Of a DNA stretch of 64,000 nucleotides, positions 8,501 through 16,360 are shown piece after piece. Where the stretch lies: contig NZ_AUGQ01000001.1 of the NCBI RefSeq assembly GCF_000422745.1, forward strand, positions 186,001 to 250,000. The letters run 5' to 3'. Each line of letters begins with the position of its first letter. Within the stretch, counting starts at the first letter, position 1. The notes beneath the pieces are model-generated. The model worked only from the letters and a program-made list of their open reading frames with translations, searched no databases and had not been told where the DNA came from. Made by a program: the position numbers and the translations under genes. The stretch comes from Microbacterium gubbeenense DSM 15944 (lineage in GTDB: Bacteria; Actinomycetota; Actinomycetes; Actinomycetales; Microbacteriaceae).

Positions 8501-8506
8501 AGGTTA
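8501..8506 (-). promoter_or_regulatory. Putative -10 box (TAACCT) for the terC leader
   Basis: TAACCT lies about 7 nt upstream of the first base of the riboswitch P1 stem, which fits a transcript beginning with the aptamer. It sits within 20 bp of the T-tract of the tRNA-Glu terminator. No good -35 can be named. Confidence 0.45.
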
Positions 8507-8520
8507 CCGCGTCTCTGCGA

Positions 8521-8558
8521 AGAAAAAGACGAGCGCCCGAACCGAAGTTCAGGCGCTC
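8521..8558 (-). terminator. Rho-independent terminator of tRNA-Glu
   Basis: Stem GAGCGCC...GGCGCTC (8531-8558 region), extended inside by TGAAC/GTTCG-type pairing, is followed by GTCTTTTTCTT on the minus strand, 12 nt after the tRNA 3' end. Confidence 0.88.
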
Positions 8559-8569
8559 ATCTTCTGCGG

Positions 8570-8642
8570 TGACCCCAGCGGGATTCGAACCCGCGTTACC
8601 GGCGTGAGAGGCCAGCGTACTAGGCCGCTATACGATGGGGCC
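8570..8642 (-). tRNA. tRNA-Glu (CTC anticodon)
   Basis: Cloverleaf read on the minus strand: acceptor GGCCCCA/TGGGGTC, anticodon stem CTGGC/GCCGG around loop CTCTCAC (anticodon CTC), T-arm GCGGGTTCGAATCCCGC. Discriminator base A; CCA is not encoded. It decodes GAG, the dominant Glu codon in this GC-rich genome. Confidence 0.96.
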
Positions 8643-8684
8643 GCATGTTTTTCACTTGTTGTTCCCGCTCGCGGCAACTAGATC

Positions 8685-8713
8685 ACTATATACGGATCGC
8701 GAGTGCACGACAA
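8685..8713 (-). promoter_or_regulatory. Promoter of tRNA-Glu
   Basis: On the minus strand, TTGTCG (8708-8713) and TATAGT (8685-8690) are separated by 17 bp, the best sigma-70-type promoter in this part of the window. Transcription would begin about 36 nt before the mature tRNA. Confidence 0.7.
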
Positions 8714-8816
8714 AATCAGGCGACGCACTGCGTGTCGCCCGGGCGTGTCCGCTGATTCGGATCCTAATCGACATCGTCGCTTCACGAAACCCTCGATCTC
8801 ATGGCACGGTGAGGGT

Positions 8817-9452
8817 ATGCGCATCACGAAGCACGACCACGCCTACCTCACGCTCGAGAAGCGCGGCGAAACTCTCGTCATCGACCCCGGTGTCTTCGCC
8901 GCGGACGTCAGTGACCTGTCCGATGTCGTCGGCGTCGTCATCACCCACGAGCACGCGGATCACTGGACGCCCGACCACCTGCAGGCGATCGCCGCCGCGT
9001 TCCCCGGCGCGCCGATGTTCACGACGGCCGCGACCGCGCAGTCCGCGCCCGTGGAGATGACGGCCGTCTCCCCCGGCGACGAGGTGCGGGCCGGCTCGTT
9101 CTCGCTGCGCTTCTTCGGCGGGACCCACAACGAGATCCACTCGTCGATCCCCCTCATCGACAACGTCGGCGTGCTGATCGACGACATCCTCTACTACCCC
9201 GGCGATTCGTACGCCGTCCCCGAGGGCGTGGACGTGCGCGTTCTCGCGGCGCCCGTCGGGGCGCCCTGGCTCAAGATCGGCGAGGCGATGGACTTCGTAC
9301 TCGCGGTCGCGCCGCGCGAGGCGTTCGGCACGCACGATTCGACGCTGTCGTCCGCCGGCCTCGGCATGCACCGCGATCGCCTCGCGTGGGCGGCCGAACA
9401 ATCGGGCGGCACATTCCATCGCCTCGACAGCGGCGACTCGATCGAGGTCTGA
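8817..9452 (+). CDS. MBL-fold metal-dependent hydrolase
   Basis: 211-residue metallo-beta-lactamase-fold protein of the UlaG-like type. The HxHxDH metal motif is present as THEHADHW (about residues 42-49), with further ligands in the GGTHNEIH block, YPGDSY (Asp) and FGTHDSTLS (His). The start MRITKHDHAYL is the usual one for this group; the frame extends upstream but that extension is low-complexity and unconserved in character. No signal peptide, so cytosolic. Substrate unknown. It converges on the lipid kinase gene and stands alone, with the tRNA-Glu promoter upstream on the other strand. Confidence 0.88.
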   Translation: MRITKHDHAYLTLEKRGETLVIDPGVFAADVSDLSDVVGVVITHEHADHWTPDHLQAIAAAFPGAPMFTTAATAQSAPVEMTAVSPGDEVRAGSFSLRFFGGTHNEIHSSIPLIDNVGVLIDDILYYPGDSYAVPEGVDVRVLAAPVGAPWLKIGEAMDFVLAVAPREAFGTHDSTLSSAGLGMHRDRLAWAAEQSGGTFHRLDSGDSIEV

Positions 9453-9470
9453 CGATTCGTTCCCTCGGGG

Positions 9471-10394
9471 TCAGCGCACCCGGATCGCATCCGGCTGGAC
9501 GCTGATCCGCACGCGCGTGACCTCGCCGACGTCGTCGCCGTCGACCTCGAACACGCGCGGCTCGGCGAGCACGATGTCGATCGATGTGAGGCGCCGATGG
9601 GTCACGCTGTCGCTGCTGGCTGCGGTCCGATCCTTTCGGAAGACGCGCCCGATTCCGTTGTCCCAGACGACGTTCTTGAGCGTGTCGGCCCAGCCGCTCG
9701 CATCGGTCGCGTCGAGCACGATCAGATCGAGCTCGCCGTCGGACGGATCCGCGTCGGGCAGCAGCGTGATGCCGCCCTGCAGCATGCCGCAGTTGCCGAC
9801 GATGAGCGTGTGGACGGAGTGCTGCTCGGCTTCCGCGTCGTCGGTCGCGACCGTCACCTCGATCACCTCGCTCGCCGACAGCGCACGTCCGAGCGACTCG
9901 ACGTACGCGAGCCAGCCCGCGCGCGACTTCAGGTCGTCGTCGGTCTCCGTGATCATGTGCGCGTCGATCCCGAACCCCGCCATGACGACGAACGCGTATC
10001 GCGACTCGTCCGTGTCGGCCCACGCGGCGTCGATCACGCGCGGCTCTCCGGACAGGGCCCGGTCGACCGCCCCGCGGATGCTGTTCAGCGGCACCCCGAG
10101 ATTCCGAGCGAGCAGGTTGCCCGTGCCGAGGGGGACGATGCCGAGATCCGCCTGCGCTTCAGAGTCGGCCAGGTGCTCGCAGACCGCCCGCACCGTGCCG
10201 TCGCCGCCCGCCGCGATCACGAGATCGGCGCCCGCCGCCAGGGCCTCGCGCGTCGCCCCGACGCCGGGATCGTCGACGGACGTCTCGTGCCAGGTCACGG
10301 GGAGGCCGGTGGCGTCGGCGATCGACCTCTCGAGGTCATCGCGCTCGCCCTTGGACGGGTTGAACACGATTCCGATGTGGGTCGTCTCGGACAT
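9471..10394 (-). CDS. Diacylglycerol kinase-family lipid kinase
   Basis: 307-residue DAGK/YegS-type kinase that phosphorylates a membrane lipid, probably diacylglycerol, using ATP. The nucleotide loop GGDGT is at residues 63-67 (IAAGGDGTVRAV), followed by IVPLGTGNLLARNLG at about 86-100 and the C-terminal beta-sandwich ending with VDGDDVG. The start at 10394 is set by a clear AAGGAG Shine-Dalgarno about 8 nt upstream; a longer frame upstream crosses the divergent folP2 promoter. A TACAAT -10-like box lies at 10444-10449. It could recycle diacylglycerol released by lipoprotein or polymer synthesis, which is an inference. Confidence 0.9.
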   Translation of the reverse strand: MSETTHIGIVFNPSKGERDDLERSIADATGLPVTWHETSVDDPGVGATREALAAGADLVIAAGGDGTVRAVCEHLADSEAQADLGIVPLGTGNLLARNLGVPLNSIRGAVDRALSGEPRVIDAAWADTDESRYAFVVMAGFGIDAHMITETDDDLKSRAGWLAYVESLGRALSASEVIEVTVATDDAEAEQHSVHTLIVGNCGMLQGGITLLPDADPSDGELDLIVLDATDASGWADTLKNVVWDNGIGRVFRKDRTAASSDSVTHRRLTSIDIVLAEPRVFEVDGDDVGEVTRVRISVQPDAIRVR

Positions 10395-10496
10395 GTTCGA
10401 TCTCCTTCGATGCCCGCGCCGGCCATCGGCGGAGGATGAGGCGATTGTAAGACGGAATGCGCGCCCGGCGGCACGCCTGGCGTCCGCCGCGCCGCG

Positions 10497-10502
10497 TAGC
10501 AT
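10497..10502 (+). promoter_or_regulatory. Putative -10 box (TAGCAT) of folP2
   Basis: TAGCAT ends 6 nt before the ATG at 10509, and there is no Shine-Dalgarno, so the transcript is probably leaderless. It lies in a 114-bp divergent promoter region shared with the lipid kinase. Confidence 0.5.
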
Positions 10503-10508
10503 GCAGTC

Positions 10509-11414
10509 ATGGATCCATACGTGCTCGCCGCGGAGCGGACGGTTCATAGGATCGGCCGCCGCGACTTCGACTTCTCGCACCAGATCGCGGTGATGGCCGT
10601 GATCAATCGCACGCCCGATTCGTTCTTCGACCAGGGGGCGACGTTCGCCCTCGACAGCGCCGTGGCGGCCTGCGTGCAGGCGGCCCGGAACGGCGCCGAC
10701 TGGGTCGACATCGGGGGCGTGCCGTTCGGGCGGGGGCCGATCGTGTCGGCGGAGGAGGAGATCGACCGCGTGGCGCCGGTCGTCCGCGCCGTCGCCGCCG
10801 AGACCGACGTCGTGATCTCAGTCGACACCAATCGCGCCGAGGTGGCGCAAGCCGCCATCGACGCCGGCGCCGCCGTCATCAACGACACGAGCGGCCTCGG
10901 CGACCCCGACATGGCGGACGTCATCGCCCGATCCGGCGTGCACGTCGTCATCACGCACAGCGTCGGGCCGCCGCGGATGGAGAAGCCCGCTGCCCGCTTC
11001 GACGATGTCGTCAACGAGGTGCGCGAGTTCCTCGTCGAACGCGTCGACCGCGCGACGGCCGCCGGTGTTCCGCGCGAGAAGATCATCATCGATCCGGGAC
11101 ACGACCTCGACAAGAACACGCTCCACTCCCTCGAGCTCACGCGGCGGCTCGACGAGATCTCGGACATCGGGCTGCCCGTTCTCGCGGCCGTGTCGAACAA
11201 GGACTTCATCGGAGAGTCGCTCGAGCGCGCGAAGCCCGATCGCCTCGCCGGTTCGCTCGCGGCCATGGTGATGTGCGTCGAGCGCGGCGCGCGGATCCTT
11301 CGCATGCACGACGTCGCGGCCTCGGTCGACGCCGCGCGCATGGTCGAATCGGTCATGGGCTGGCGGAAGCCGGTTCGCCTCGAGCACAACACCCACCCGA
11401 CGCACAACGTATGA
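10509..11414 (+). CDS. FolP2-type dihydropteroate synthase homologue
   Basis: 301-residue TIM-barrel protein of the pterin-binding family. It keeps VINRTPDSFFDQGATF (residues 31-46), ISVDTNRAEVAQAAIDAGAAVINDTSGL and IIIDPGHDLDKNTLHSLEL. It lacks the canonical sulfa/pABA loop: where true FolP has GGESTRPG, this has DIGGVPFGRGP. SNKDFIGESL replaces the usual S-R-K-type segment. These differences match mycobacterial FolP2 (Rv1207-like), whose M. leprae form is reported not to have dihydropteroate synthase activity. The stop overlaps the start of the RibD-like reductase (ATGA), so the two are translationally coupled. A second, canonical folP is expected elsewhere in the genome. Likely a pterin- or folate-related enzyme of undefined reaction. 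Confidence 0.85.
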   Translation: MDPYVLAAERTVHRIGRRDFDFSHQIAVMAVINRTPDSFFDQGATFALDSAVAACVQAARNGADWVDIGGVPFGRGPIVSAEEEIDRVAPVVRAVAAETDVVISVDTNRAEVAQAAIDAGAAVINDTSGLGDPDMADVIARSGVHVVITHSVGPPRMEKPAARFDDVVNEVREFLVERVDRATAAGVPREKIIIDPGHDLDKNTLHSLELTRRLDEISDIGLPVLAAVSNKDFIGESLERAKPDRLAGSLAAMVMCVERGARILRMHDVAASVDAARMVESVMGWRKPVRLEHNTHPTHNV

Positions 11415-12163
11415 GCGCGCGCATCGACCGGCTGTGGCCGGACCCCGAACTCGACGTCGACGACGACTCGCTCGTCGAGACCTACGCCTTCCCGGACGGG
11501 CCGTGGCTGCGCATGAACTTCATTTCGAGCCTCGACGGGGCCGCAACGCGGGAGGGGCTCTCCGGCGGACTCGGCGACGACGCCGATCATCGGGTGTTCG
11601 ATCTGCTCCGCCGCCCCGCCGACGCGGTGCTCGTCGCCGCCGGAACGGTTCGCGCCGAGGGGTACGAGGCCATGCGGCTCGATGACGATTCGGTCGCGTG
11701 GCGCACGCGCCGCGGAAAGCCGCCGCACCCGGTCTTCGCGCTCGTCTCGCTTTCGCTCGACCTCGATCCGGCCTCGCCCGTGTTCGCGGATGCGCCAGTG
11801 CGTCCGATCGTCTACACCACGCAGAACGCCCCCGCCGATCGGCGCTCGGTGCTCGAGCGGGTCGCCGATGTCGTGGCGGTCGGCGCCGAGGAGGTCGAGC
11901 TTCCGGCCGTCGTCGCCGACCTCGCGCGTCGGGGTCTCCGGCATATCCACTCCGAGGGCGGGCCGAGCATGTTCGGATCGTCTCTCGCGCAGGGCGCGGT
12001 CGACGAGCTGTGCCTCACGCTCGCGCCGACGCTCGAGGGCGGCACGGCACGGCGGATCGCCGCCAGCGCAGAGGCCTCCCCCACGCCGATGCAGCTCGTC
12101 TCGGTGCTGCGCTCGAGCGAGGAGCTGCTGCTGCGGTATCGCCGGACGCGAGAAGCTTCCTGA
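11411..12163 (+). CDS. RibD C-terminal/DHFR-like reductase
   Basis: 250-residue NADPH-dependent reductase of the RibD C-terminal (pyrimidine reductase) family, which shares the dihydrofolate reductase fold. Visible blocks are WLRMNFISSLDGAAT, the nucleotide-binding VLVAAGTVRAEGY, and the C-terminal IHSEGGPSMFGSSL ... VDELCLTLAPTLEGG. There is no deaminase domain, so it is not a bifunctional riboflavin RibD. The M. tuberculosis stand-alone homologue Rv2671 has been reported to have dihydrofolate reductase activity. Its 4-nt overlap with folP2 suggests a joint pterin/folate step. The true substrate is unresolved. Confidence 0.85.
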   Translation: MSARIDRLWPDPELDVDDDSLVETYAFPDGPWLRMNFISSLDGAATREGLSGGLGDDADHRVFDLLRRPADAVLVAAGTVRAEGYEAMRLDDDSVAWRTRRGKPPHPVFALVSLSLDLDPASPVFADAPVRPIVYTTQNAPADRRSVLERVADVVAVGAEEVELPAVVADLARRGLRHIHSEGGPSMFGSSLAQGAVDELCLTLAPTLEGGTARRIAASAEASPTPMQLVSVLRSSEELLLRYRRTREAS

Positions 12164-12234
12164 CCGCGTACTGACCTCGCTCATACCGTGAGCGTGTAGC
12201 GTCGCGACGACCGCAAAGACAATCTGGAGGCCAT

Positions 12235-12963
12235 ATGTCGATCTCGCGTGCCCTATTCGCCGTCGGGACGGTTGCCGTTCTCGCGCTCGCCGGATGCAGC
12301 GCATCAGGCGAGCCGGAAGCGACGCCCGAACCGACCGAGGCAGCCGCCGCCCCTGAGGCCGACCTCAGCGGGCTGCCCGACGTCGTCGCCACCGTCAACG
12401 ACGAGGAGATCGGGCTCGAGGAGTTCACTCAGGCGTACGAGGCGCAGTTCCAGCAGGCCACCATGATGCAGCAGCAGGGCGGCGAGGCCGTCGATCAGGA
12501 CGCGCTCAAGCAGCAGACCGCTGATCTGCTCGTCAACAATGCGCTGCTCACGCAGGCCGCGGCCGGTTCAGGTATCGAGGCGACCAACGAAGACGTCGAC
12601 TCGGTGCTGCAGGACATCGCGGATCAGAACGGCCTGGGATCGGTCGACGAGGTCGTCAAGGCCTTCGGCGAGCAGGGCCTGGACGAGGACGCGCTGCGCG
12701 AGCAGGCCGAGGGGCAGTTCCTCGTCGACTCCTACGTCGATCAGGAGGCTGACGTCGCGGAGCCGAGCGAGGAAGAGCTGAAGGCGCAGTACGACGAGCT
12801 CGTCGAGCAGGCCAAGGCGCAGGGCGCCGAGGATCAGGTTCCGGAGTTCGAGGACGCGAAGCAGCAGCTCACCGATCAGGCCGTCTCCGAGAGCCAGAAC
12901 GCGGCGATCGAGCAGATCCTGGAGACGCTCCGCAAGGACGCGAAGGTCGACGTCAAGCTCTGA
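12235..12963 (+). CDS. SurA N-terminal domain lipoprotein
   Basis: 242-residue secreted lipoprotein. A signal peptide (MSISRALFAVGTVAVLALAGC) ends in lipobox LAGC, with Cys at position 20. A Glu/Pro/Ala-rich linker follows, then a SurA-N-type helical chaperone domain starting at VVATVNDEEIGLEEF. The sequence is strongly acidic and Gln-rich. No parvulin prolyl-isomerase domain is visible, so this is a PrsA/SurA-like chaperone lacking the catalytic part. GGAGG lies 5 nt before the ATG, one of the clearer ribosome sites in the window. It probably helps fold exported proteins at the outer face of the membrane. Confidence 0.85.
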   Translation: MSISRALFAVGTVAVLALAGCSASGEPEATPEPTEAAAAPEADLSGLPDVVATVNDEEIGLEEFTQAYEAQFQQATMMQQQGGEAVDQDALKQQTADLLVNNALLTQAAAGSGIEATNEDVDSVLQDIADQNGLGSVDEVVKAFGEQGLDEDALREQAEGQFLVDSYVDQEADVAEPSEEELKAQYDELVEQAKAQGAEDQVPEFEDAKQQLTDQAVSESQNAAIEQILETLRKDAKVDVKL

Positions 12964-12974
12964 CGCGGCACGCA

Positions 12975-13023
12975 CACAGTGAAGGGGAGGGACGCGCTGG
13001 TCGCGTCCCTCCCCTTCACTGTG
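12975..13023. terminator. Bidirectional terminator, 22-bp perfect stem
   Basis: A perfect 22-bp inverted repeat (12975-12996 and 13002-13023) with loop CTGGT lies between the convergent SurA-N lipoprotein gene and msrA. There is no long T-run on either side. Confidence 0.8.
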
Positions 13024-13024
13024 G

Positions 13025-13570
13025 TCAGGCGGCGCGCTTCGGCAGCACCCATCCCGCGCGCGGGAAGTGACAGGTGTACCCGTTGGGGTACGTGATCAGG
13101 TAGTCCTGGTGCTCCGGCTCGGCCTCCCAGAACGGGCCGACGGGCTCGATCGTCGTGACGGCCTTCCCCGGCCAGAGACCGGACGCATCCACGTCCGCGA
13201 TCGTCTCCCGCGCGACGGCCTCCTGTTCGGGCGTCACCGGGAAGATCGTCGACCGGTAGCTCGCACCGACGTCGTTGCCCTGTCGGTCGAGCGTCGACGG
13301 GTCGTGGATCTGGAAGAAGAACGCCAGGATGTCGCGGTACGTCGTCTCGGCCGGGTCGAACACGATCTCGACGGCCTCGGCGTGCCCGGGGTGGTTGCGG
13401 TACGTCGCGTGGTCGTTGTCGCCGCCCGTGTACCCGACCCGCGTGCTCTTCACTCCCGGCTGGCTCCTGATCAGGTCTTCCATGCCCCAGAAGCACCCGC
13501 CCGCGAGGACGGCGGTCTCCGTGCCGGGCTCGATCGTCAGCTCGCCCGTGTCCTGCGTTCCGCTCGTCAT
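13025..13570 (-). CDS. msrA: Peptide-methionine (S)-S-oxide reductase MsrA
   Basis: Reduces methionine-S-sulfoxide in proteins and free Met. The catalytic Cys26 lies in [35 protein letters not shown] and [19 protein letters not shown] are classic MsrA blocks. 181 residues. There is no MsrB fusion and only one further Cys (YTCHF, near the C-terminus), which could be the resolving residue. GAGGAG lies about 9 nt before the ATG. It sits next to the MetNIQ importer on the same strand, but a hairpin lies between them. Confidence 0.96.
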   Translation of the reverse strand: MTSGTQDTGELTIEPGTETAVLAGGCFWGMEDLIRSQPGVKSTRVGYTGGDNDHATYRNHPGHAEAVEIVFDPAETTYRDILAFFFQIHDPSTLDRQGNDVGASYRSTIFPVTPEQEAVARETIADVDASGLWPGKAVTTIEPVGPFWEAEPEHQDYLITYPNGYTCHFPRAGWVLPKRAA

Positions 13571-13631
13571 CGTCTGCGCTCCTCGCTATCGGTCGTACGA
13601 GACCACAGTACGCGGCCTCCCCCACGTACAA

Positions 13632-13671
13632 CGCGGGTCGGCGTCCGGAACATTCCGGACGCCGACCCGCG
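13632..13671. terminator. Terminator hairpin, 19-bp perfect stem
   Basis: Perfect inverted repeat CGCGGGTCGGCGTCCGGAA (13632-13650) and its complement (13653-13671), with only two bases between the arms. It lies 15 bp beyond the metQ stop and probably ends the metNIQ transcript before msrA. Confidence 0.75.
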
Positions 13672-13686
13672 TGTGAACTGCGGTCG

Positions 13687-14526
13687 TCAGTCGACCGCGA
13701 TGACGGATCCGTCCGACCACGTGTCAGCGATGAACTGGCGCGTCTCTTCCGAGTGCAGCAGGTCGTTGAGCGCGACCAGCGCCTCGTTGGTCTCGTCGCC
13801 TGCCCGCACCGCGAGGAAGTTCGCGTAGGGGTTGTCGGCGCCGGCCTCGACGAGCAGTCCGTCGGTCGTCGGCGACAGGCCGGCCTCGATCGCGTAGTTG
13901 CCGTTGATGACGGAGGCGTCCACGTCGTCGAGGGTGCGGGCCAGCGACGCCGCATCGGCCTCGATGAACTCGAAGTTGTGGGGGTTGTCGACGATGTCGG
14001 CGACGGTCGCCGAGACGACGTCCACCGAGTCGTCGAGCGTCAGGAGGTCGGCCTGCGCGAGCAGGTCGAGCGCGCGGCCCTGGTTCGACGGGTCGTTGTT
14101 GATGCCGATCGTGGCGCCGTCGGGCAGGTCGGCGACGTCCGTGACCGTGTTCGAGTACAGCGCGAACGGCTCGATGTGCACGCCCGGGAAGTGCGCGAGC
14201 TCGTAGCCCTGGCTCTCGACCTCGGAGTCGTAGTAGGGAAGGTGCTGGAAGTAGTTCGCGTCGAGCTCGCCGTCGACGAGCGCGCGGTTCGGCAGCGCGT
14301 AGTCGTCGTACGACACGATCTCGAGGTCGAGCCCCGCGTCCTCCGCGAGGTTGTCGCGCACGAACTCGAGGATCTCGCCGTGCGGAACGGGCGAGACGCC
14401 GACGGTGAGCGTCGTGATGCCGCCGTCATCGGATCCGACCTCTTCGTCTGCGCCGGACGCGCCGCAGCCGGCGAGAACGAGCGTCGCCGCGGCCGCGGCT
14501 GCGAGGGTGGTGAGGGTGCGTCGCAT
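13687..14526 (-). CDS. metQ: Methionine ABC transporter substrate-binding lipoprotein MetQ
   Basis: 279-residue NlpA/MetQ-family binding lipoprotein. Signal peptide with lipobox LAGC (Cys21), then an acidic spacer. Family blocks: VGVSPVPHGEILEFV, VSYDDYALPNRALVDGELDANYFQHLPY, GINNDPSNQGRALDLL and VINGNYAIEAGL. It delivers D/L-methionine to MetI-MetN at the outer membrane face. It is the last gene of metN-metI-metQ, in the usual order. Confidence 0.95.
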   Translation of the reverse strand: MRRTLTTLAAAAAATLVLAGCGASGADEEVGSDDGGITTLTVGVSPVPHGEILEFVRDNLAEDAGLDLEIVSYDDYALPNRALVDGELDANYFQHLPYYDSEVESQGYELAHFPGVHIEPFALYSNTVTDVADLPDGATIGINNDPSNQGRALDLLAQADLLTLDDSVDVVSATVADIVDNPHNFEFIEADAASLARTLDDVDASVINGNYAIEAGLSPTTDGLLVEAGADNPYANFLAVRAGDETNEALVALNDLLHSEETRQFIADTWSDGSVIAVD

Positions 14527-14563
14527 GGTGGTGCTTCTTCCTGTGCTGTGAGGGATCCGCTGT

Positions 14564-15247
14564 TCAGCGGTGGTCGATCTTCTTCACGATGGCGTCGCCC
14601 GCCCACTGCATGAGCGCCACGAGGGCGACGAGCAGCACGATGCAGGCGATCATCGTGTCGGATTGGTAGCGCCGGTAGCCGTAGTCGATCGCGAGGGCAC
14701 CGAGGCCCCCGCCGCCGATCGTGCCCGCCATGGCGGTGTAGCCGATGAGGGTGACGACGGTGACGGTGAGCGCGCCGACGATGGCCGGCAGCGCCTCGCG
14801 CACGAGGACGTGCAGCGTGATGTGGCGCTTTGAGGCGCCCATCATCTGAACGGCCTCGATCTTTCCCGCGTCGATCTCGCGCAGGGCATTCTGCACGAGT
14901 CGAGCGAAGAACGGGATCGCACCCACCGCCAGCGGCACGACCGTCGCCTGCCATCCGAGCGCGCTGCCGACGACGAACCGCGTGAACGGTATCAGGGCGA
15001 TCATCAGGATGATGAACGGGATCGACCGCCCGAAGTCGACGATGAGGCTCAGCACGCGATAGACGGGGGCCTGAGGCGTGAGGCCCTTCGCGCTCGTGGC
15101 GTGCAGCAGGAGACCGAGCGGCAGGCCGATGATCGCGACCGCGAGGGTCGTGAAGATCATCATCAGAACCGTCTCGCCGGTCGCCTCCCAGAGGCGGTCG
15201 TGGAACACCGGGTTGTTCCAGAAGATCTCGTCGGCCGCGAGCCTCAT
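14564..15247 (-). CDS. metI: Methionine ABC transporter permease MetI
   Basis: 227-residue permease with about 5 transmembrane helices and the EAA-type coupling loop (IEAVQMMGASKRHITLHVLVREALPAI). The C-terminal half contains TVVTLIGYTAMAGTIGGGGLGALAIDYGY, diagnostic of MetI. ATG at 15247 overlaps the metN stop (ATGA). A homodimer would pair with two MetN subunits. Confidence 0.95.
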   Translation of the reverse strand: MRLAADEIFWNNPVFHDRLWEATGETVLMMIFTTLAVAIIGLPLGLLLHATSAKGLTPQAPVYRVLSLIVDFGRSIPFIILMIALIPFTRFVVGSALGWQATVVPLAVGAIPFFARLVQNALREIDAGKIEAVQMMGASKRHITLHVLVREALPAIVGALTVTVVTLIGYTAMAGTIGGGGLGALAIDYGYRRYQSDTMIACIVLLVALVALMQWAGDAIVKKIDHR

Positions 15248-16272
15248 GAGCCCGCCTCCTCGTCTGCGGCGCGCTCGTCGGTGCGAGCGGCCGCCTGTGC
15301 CGTCGTGACCTCGGCCGAGGCGCCGGCGCCGCGCAGCGCGTCCGCGATCCGCTCGGCCTCGGCGGCGTCGCGGGCGAGGAAGCGGAGGCGACCGACCTGC
15401 TGATCGTGCATCGTCTCGATCGTGCCCGCCGCGATCCGCGCGGGAAGCTCCGCGCGGCCGAGGGCGGCGAAGAGCGCTCCGACGTCGCGCGCAGCGGGGC
15501 CCGTGAGAAACGCCTCCACGATCGTCTCGTCGGGATCCAGGGCGGCCGGCGGAAGCGCGATCAGGTCGCGCGACAGCGCTGATCCGCCGTCGCTGATCAC
15601 ATCGAGCAGTGATCCGGTGCGCACAACGCGTCCGTCCTCGAGCAGCGACACCGCGTCGCAGATCTCGCGCACGACCGACATCTCGTGCGTGATGATGACC
15701 ACGGCGATCCCGAGCCGGTCGCGCAGCGAGCGGATGAGACCGAGGATCTGCCGGGTCGTGGCGGTGTCGAGGGCCGAGGTCGGCTCGTCGCAGAGCAGAA
15801 CGCGCGGCTCGGCGGCCAGCGCTCGGGCGATGCCGACGCGCTGCTTCTGCCCGCCCGAGAGCTGCGCGGGGTAGCTGCGGCGGCGATCGGTGAGCCCGAC
15901 GAGCGCGAGGAGCTCGGCGACGCGGCGTCTGCGCTCCGCGGCGGGGACGCCGGCGACCTCGAGCGGGTGCGAGATGTTCTGCTCCGCGGTGCGCGAGTCG
16001 AGCAGGTTGACGTGTTGGAAGACCATACCGATCTTGCGACGGGCCCGTGCGAGGTCGGATCCGCGCGCCGCACCGATGTCCGTGCCGTCGATCTCGATGC
16101 GACCGCTCGTGGCGGGGTCGAGCCCGGTGAGGCAGCGGATGAGCGTCGATTTCCCGGCGCCCGATCGCCCGACGATCCCGTGGATCTCTCCCGCGGCCAC
16201 CGACAGGCTCACGCCGTTGAGGGCGGTCACTCCCCCGGCGTGCACTTTCGTGACGTCGCGCAGCTCGATCAT
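15244..16272 (-). CDS. metN: Methionine ABC transporter ATP-binding protein MetN
   Basis: 342-residue ABC ATPase. Walker A is in GRSGAGKST, the signature is LSGGQKQRVGIARAL, and Walker B is RVLLCDEPTSALD followed by the switch HEMSVVREICD. A C-terminal NIL-type domain (from about residue 260) senses methionine in known MetN proteins and closes the transporter when Met is high. Start at 16272 follows GAGAGG by 5 nt; a longer frame upstream has no support. No S-box or other methionine riboswitch was seen in the 88 bp upstream. Confidence 0.95.
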   Translation of the reverse strand: MIELRDVTKVHAGGVTALNGVSLSVAAGEIHGIVGRSGAGKSTLIRCLTGLDPATSGRIEIDGTDIGAARGSDLARARRKIGMVFQHVNLLDSRTAEQNISHPLEVAGVPAAERRRRVAELLALVGLTDRRRSYPAQLSGGQKQRVGIARALAAEPRVLLCDEPTSALDTATTRQILGLIRSLRDRLGIAVVIITHEMSVVREICDAVSLLEDGRVVRTGSLLDVISDGGSALSRDLIALPPAALDPDETIVEAFLTGPAARDVGALFAALGRAELPARIAAGTIETMHDQQVGRLRFLARDAAEAERIADALRGAGASAEVTTAQAAARTDERAADEEAGS

Positions 16273-16360
16273 CGGTTCCTCTCCGGCCGCACGGCGACCT
16301 GGCTGATCCACCGTGCCAGAAACTTGGGGCGACGAGGAATTCAGCGACGAATTGTGACGC

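Noticed and set aside
10509-11414. Canonical dihydropteroate synthase FolP
   Set aside because: The GGESTRPG substrate loop is absent and no folate operon genes (folE, folB, folK) are adjacent.
16273-16360. S-box or other methionine riboswitch before metN
   Set aside because: No conserved SAM-riboswitch core or terminator could be built in this 88-bp stretch.
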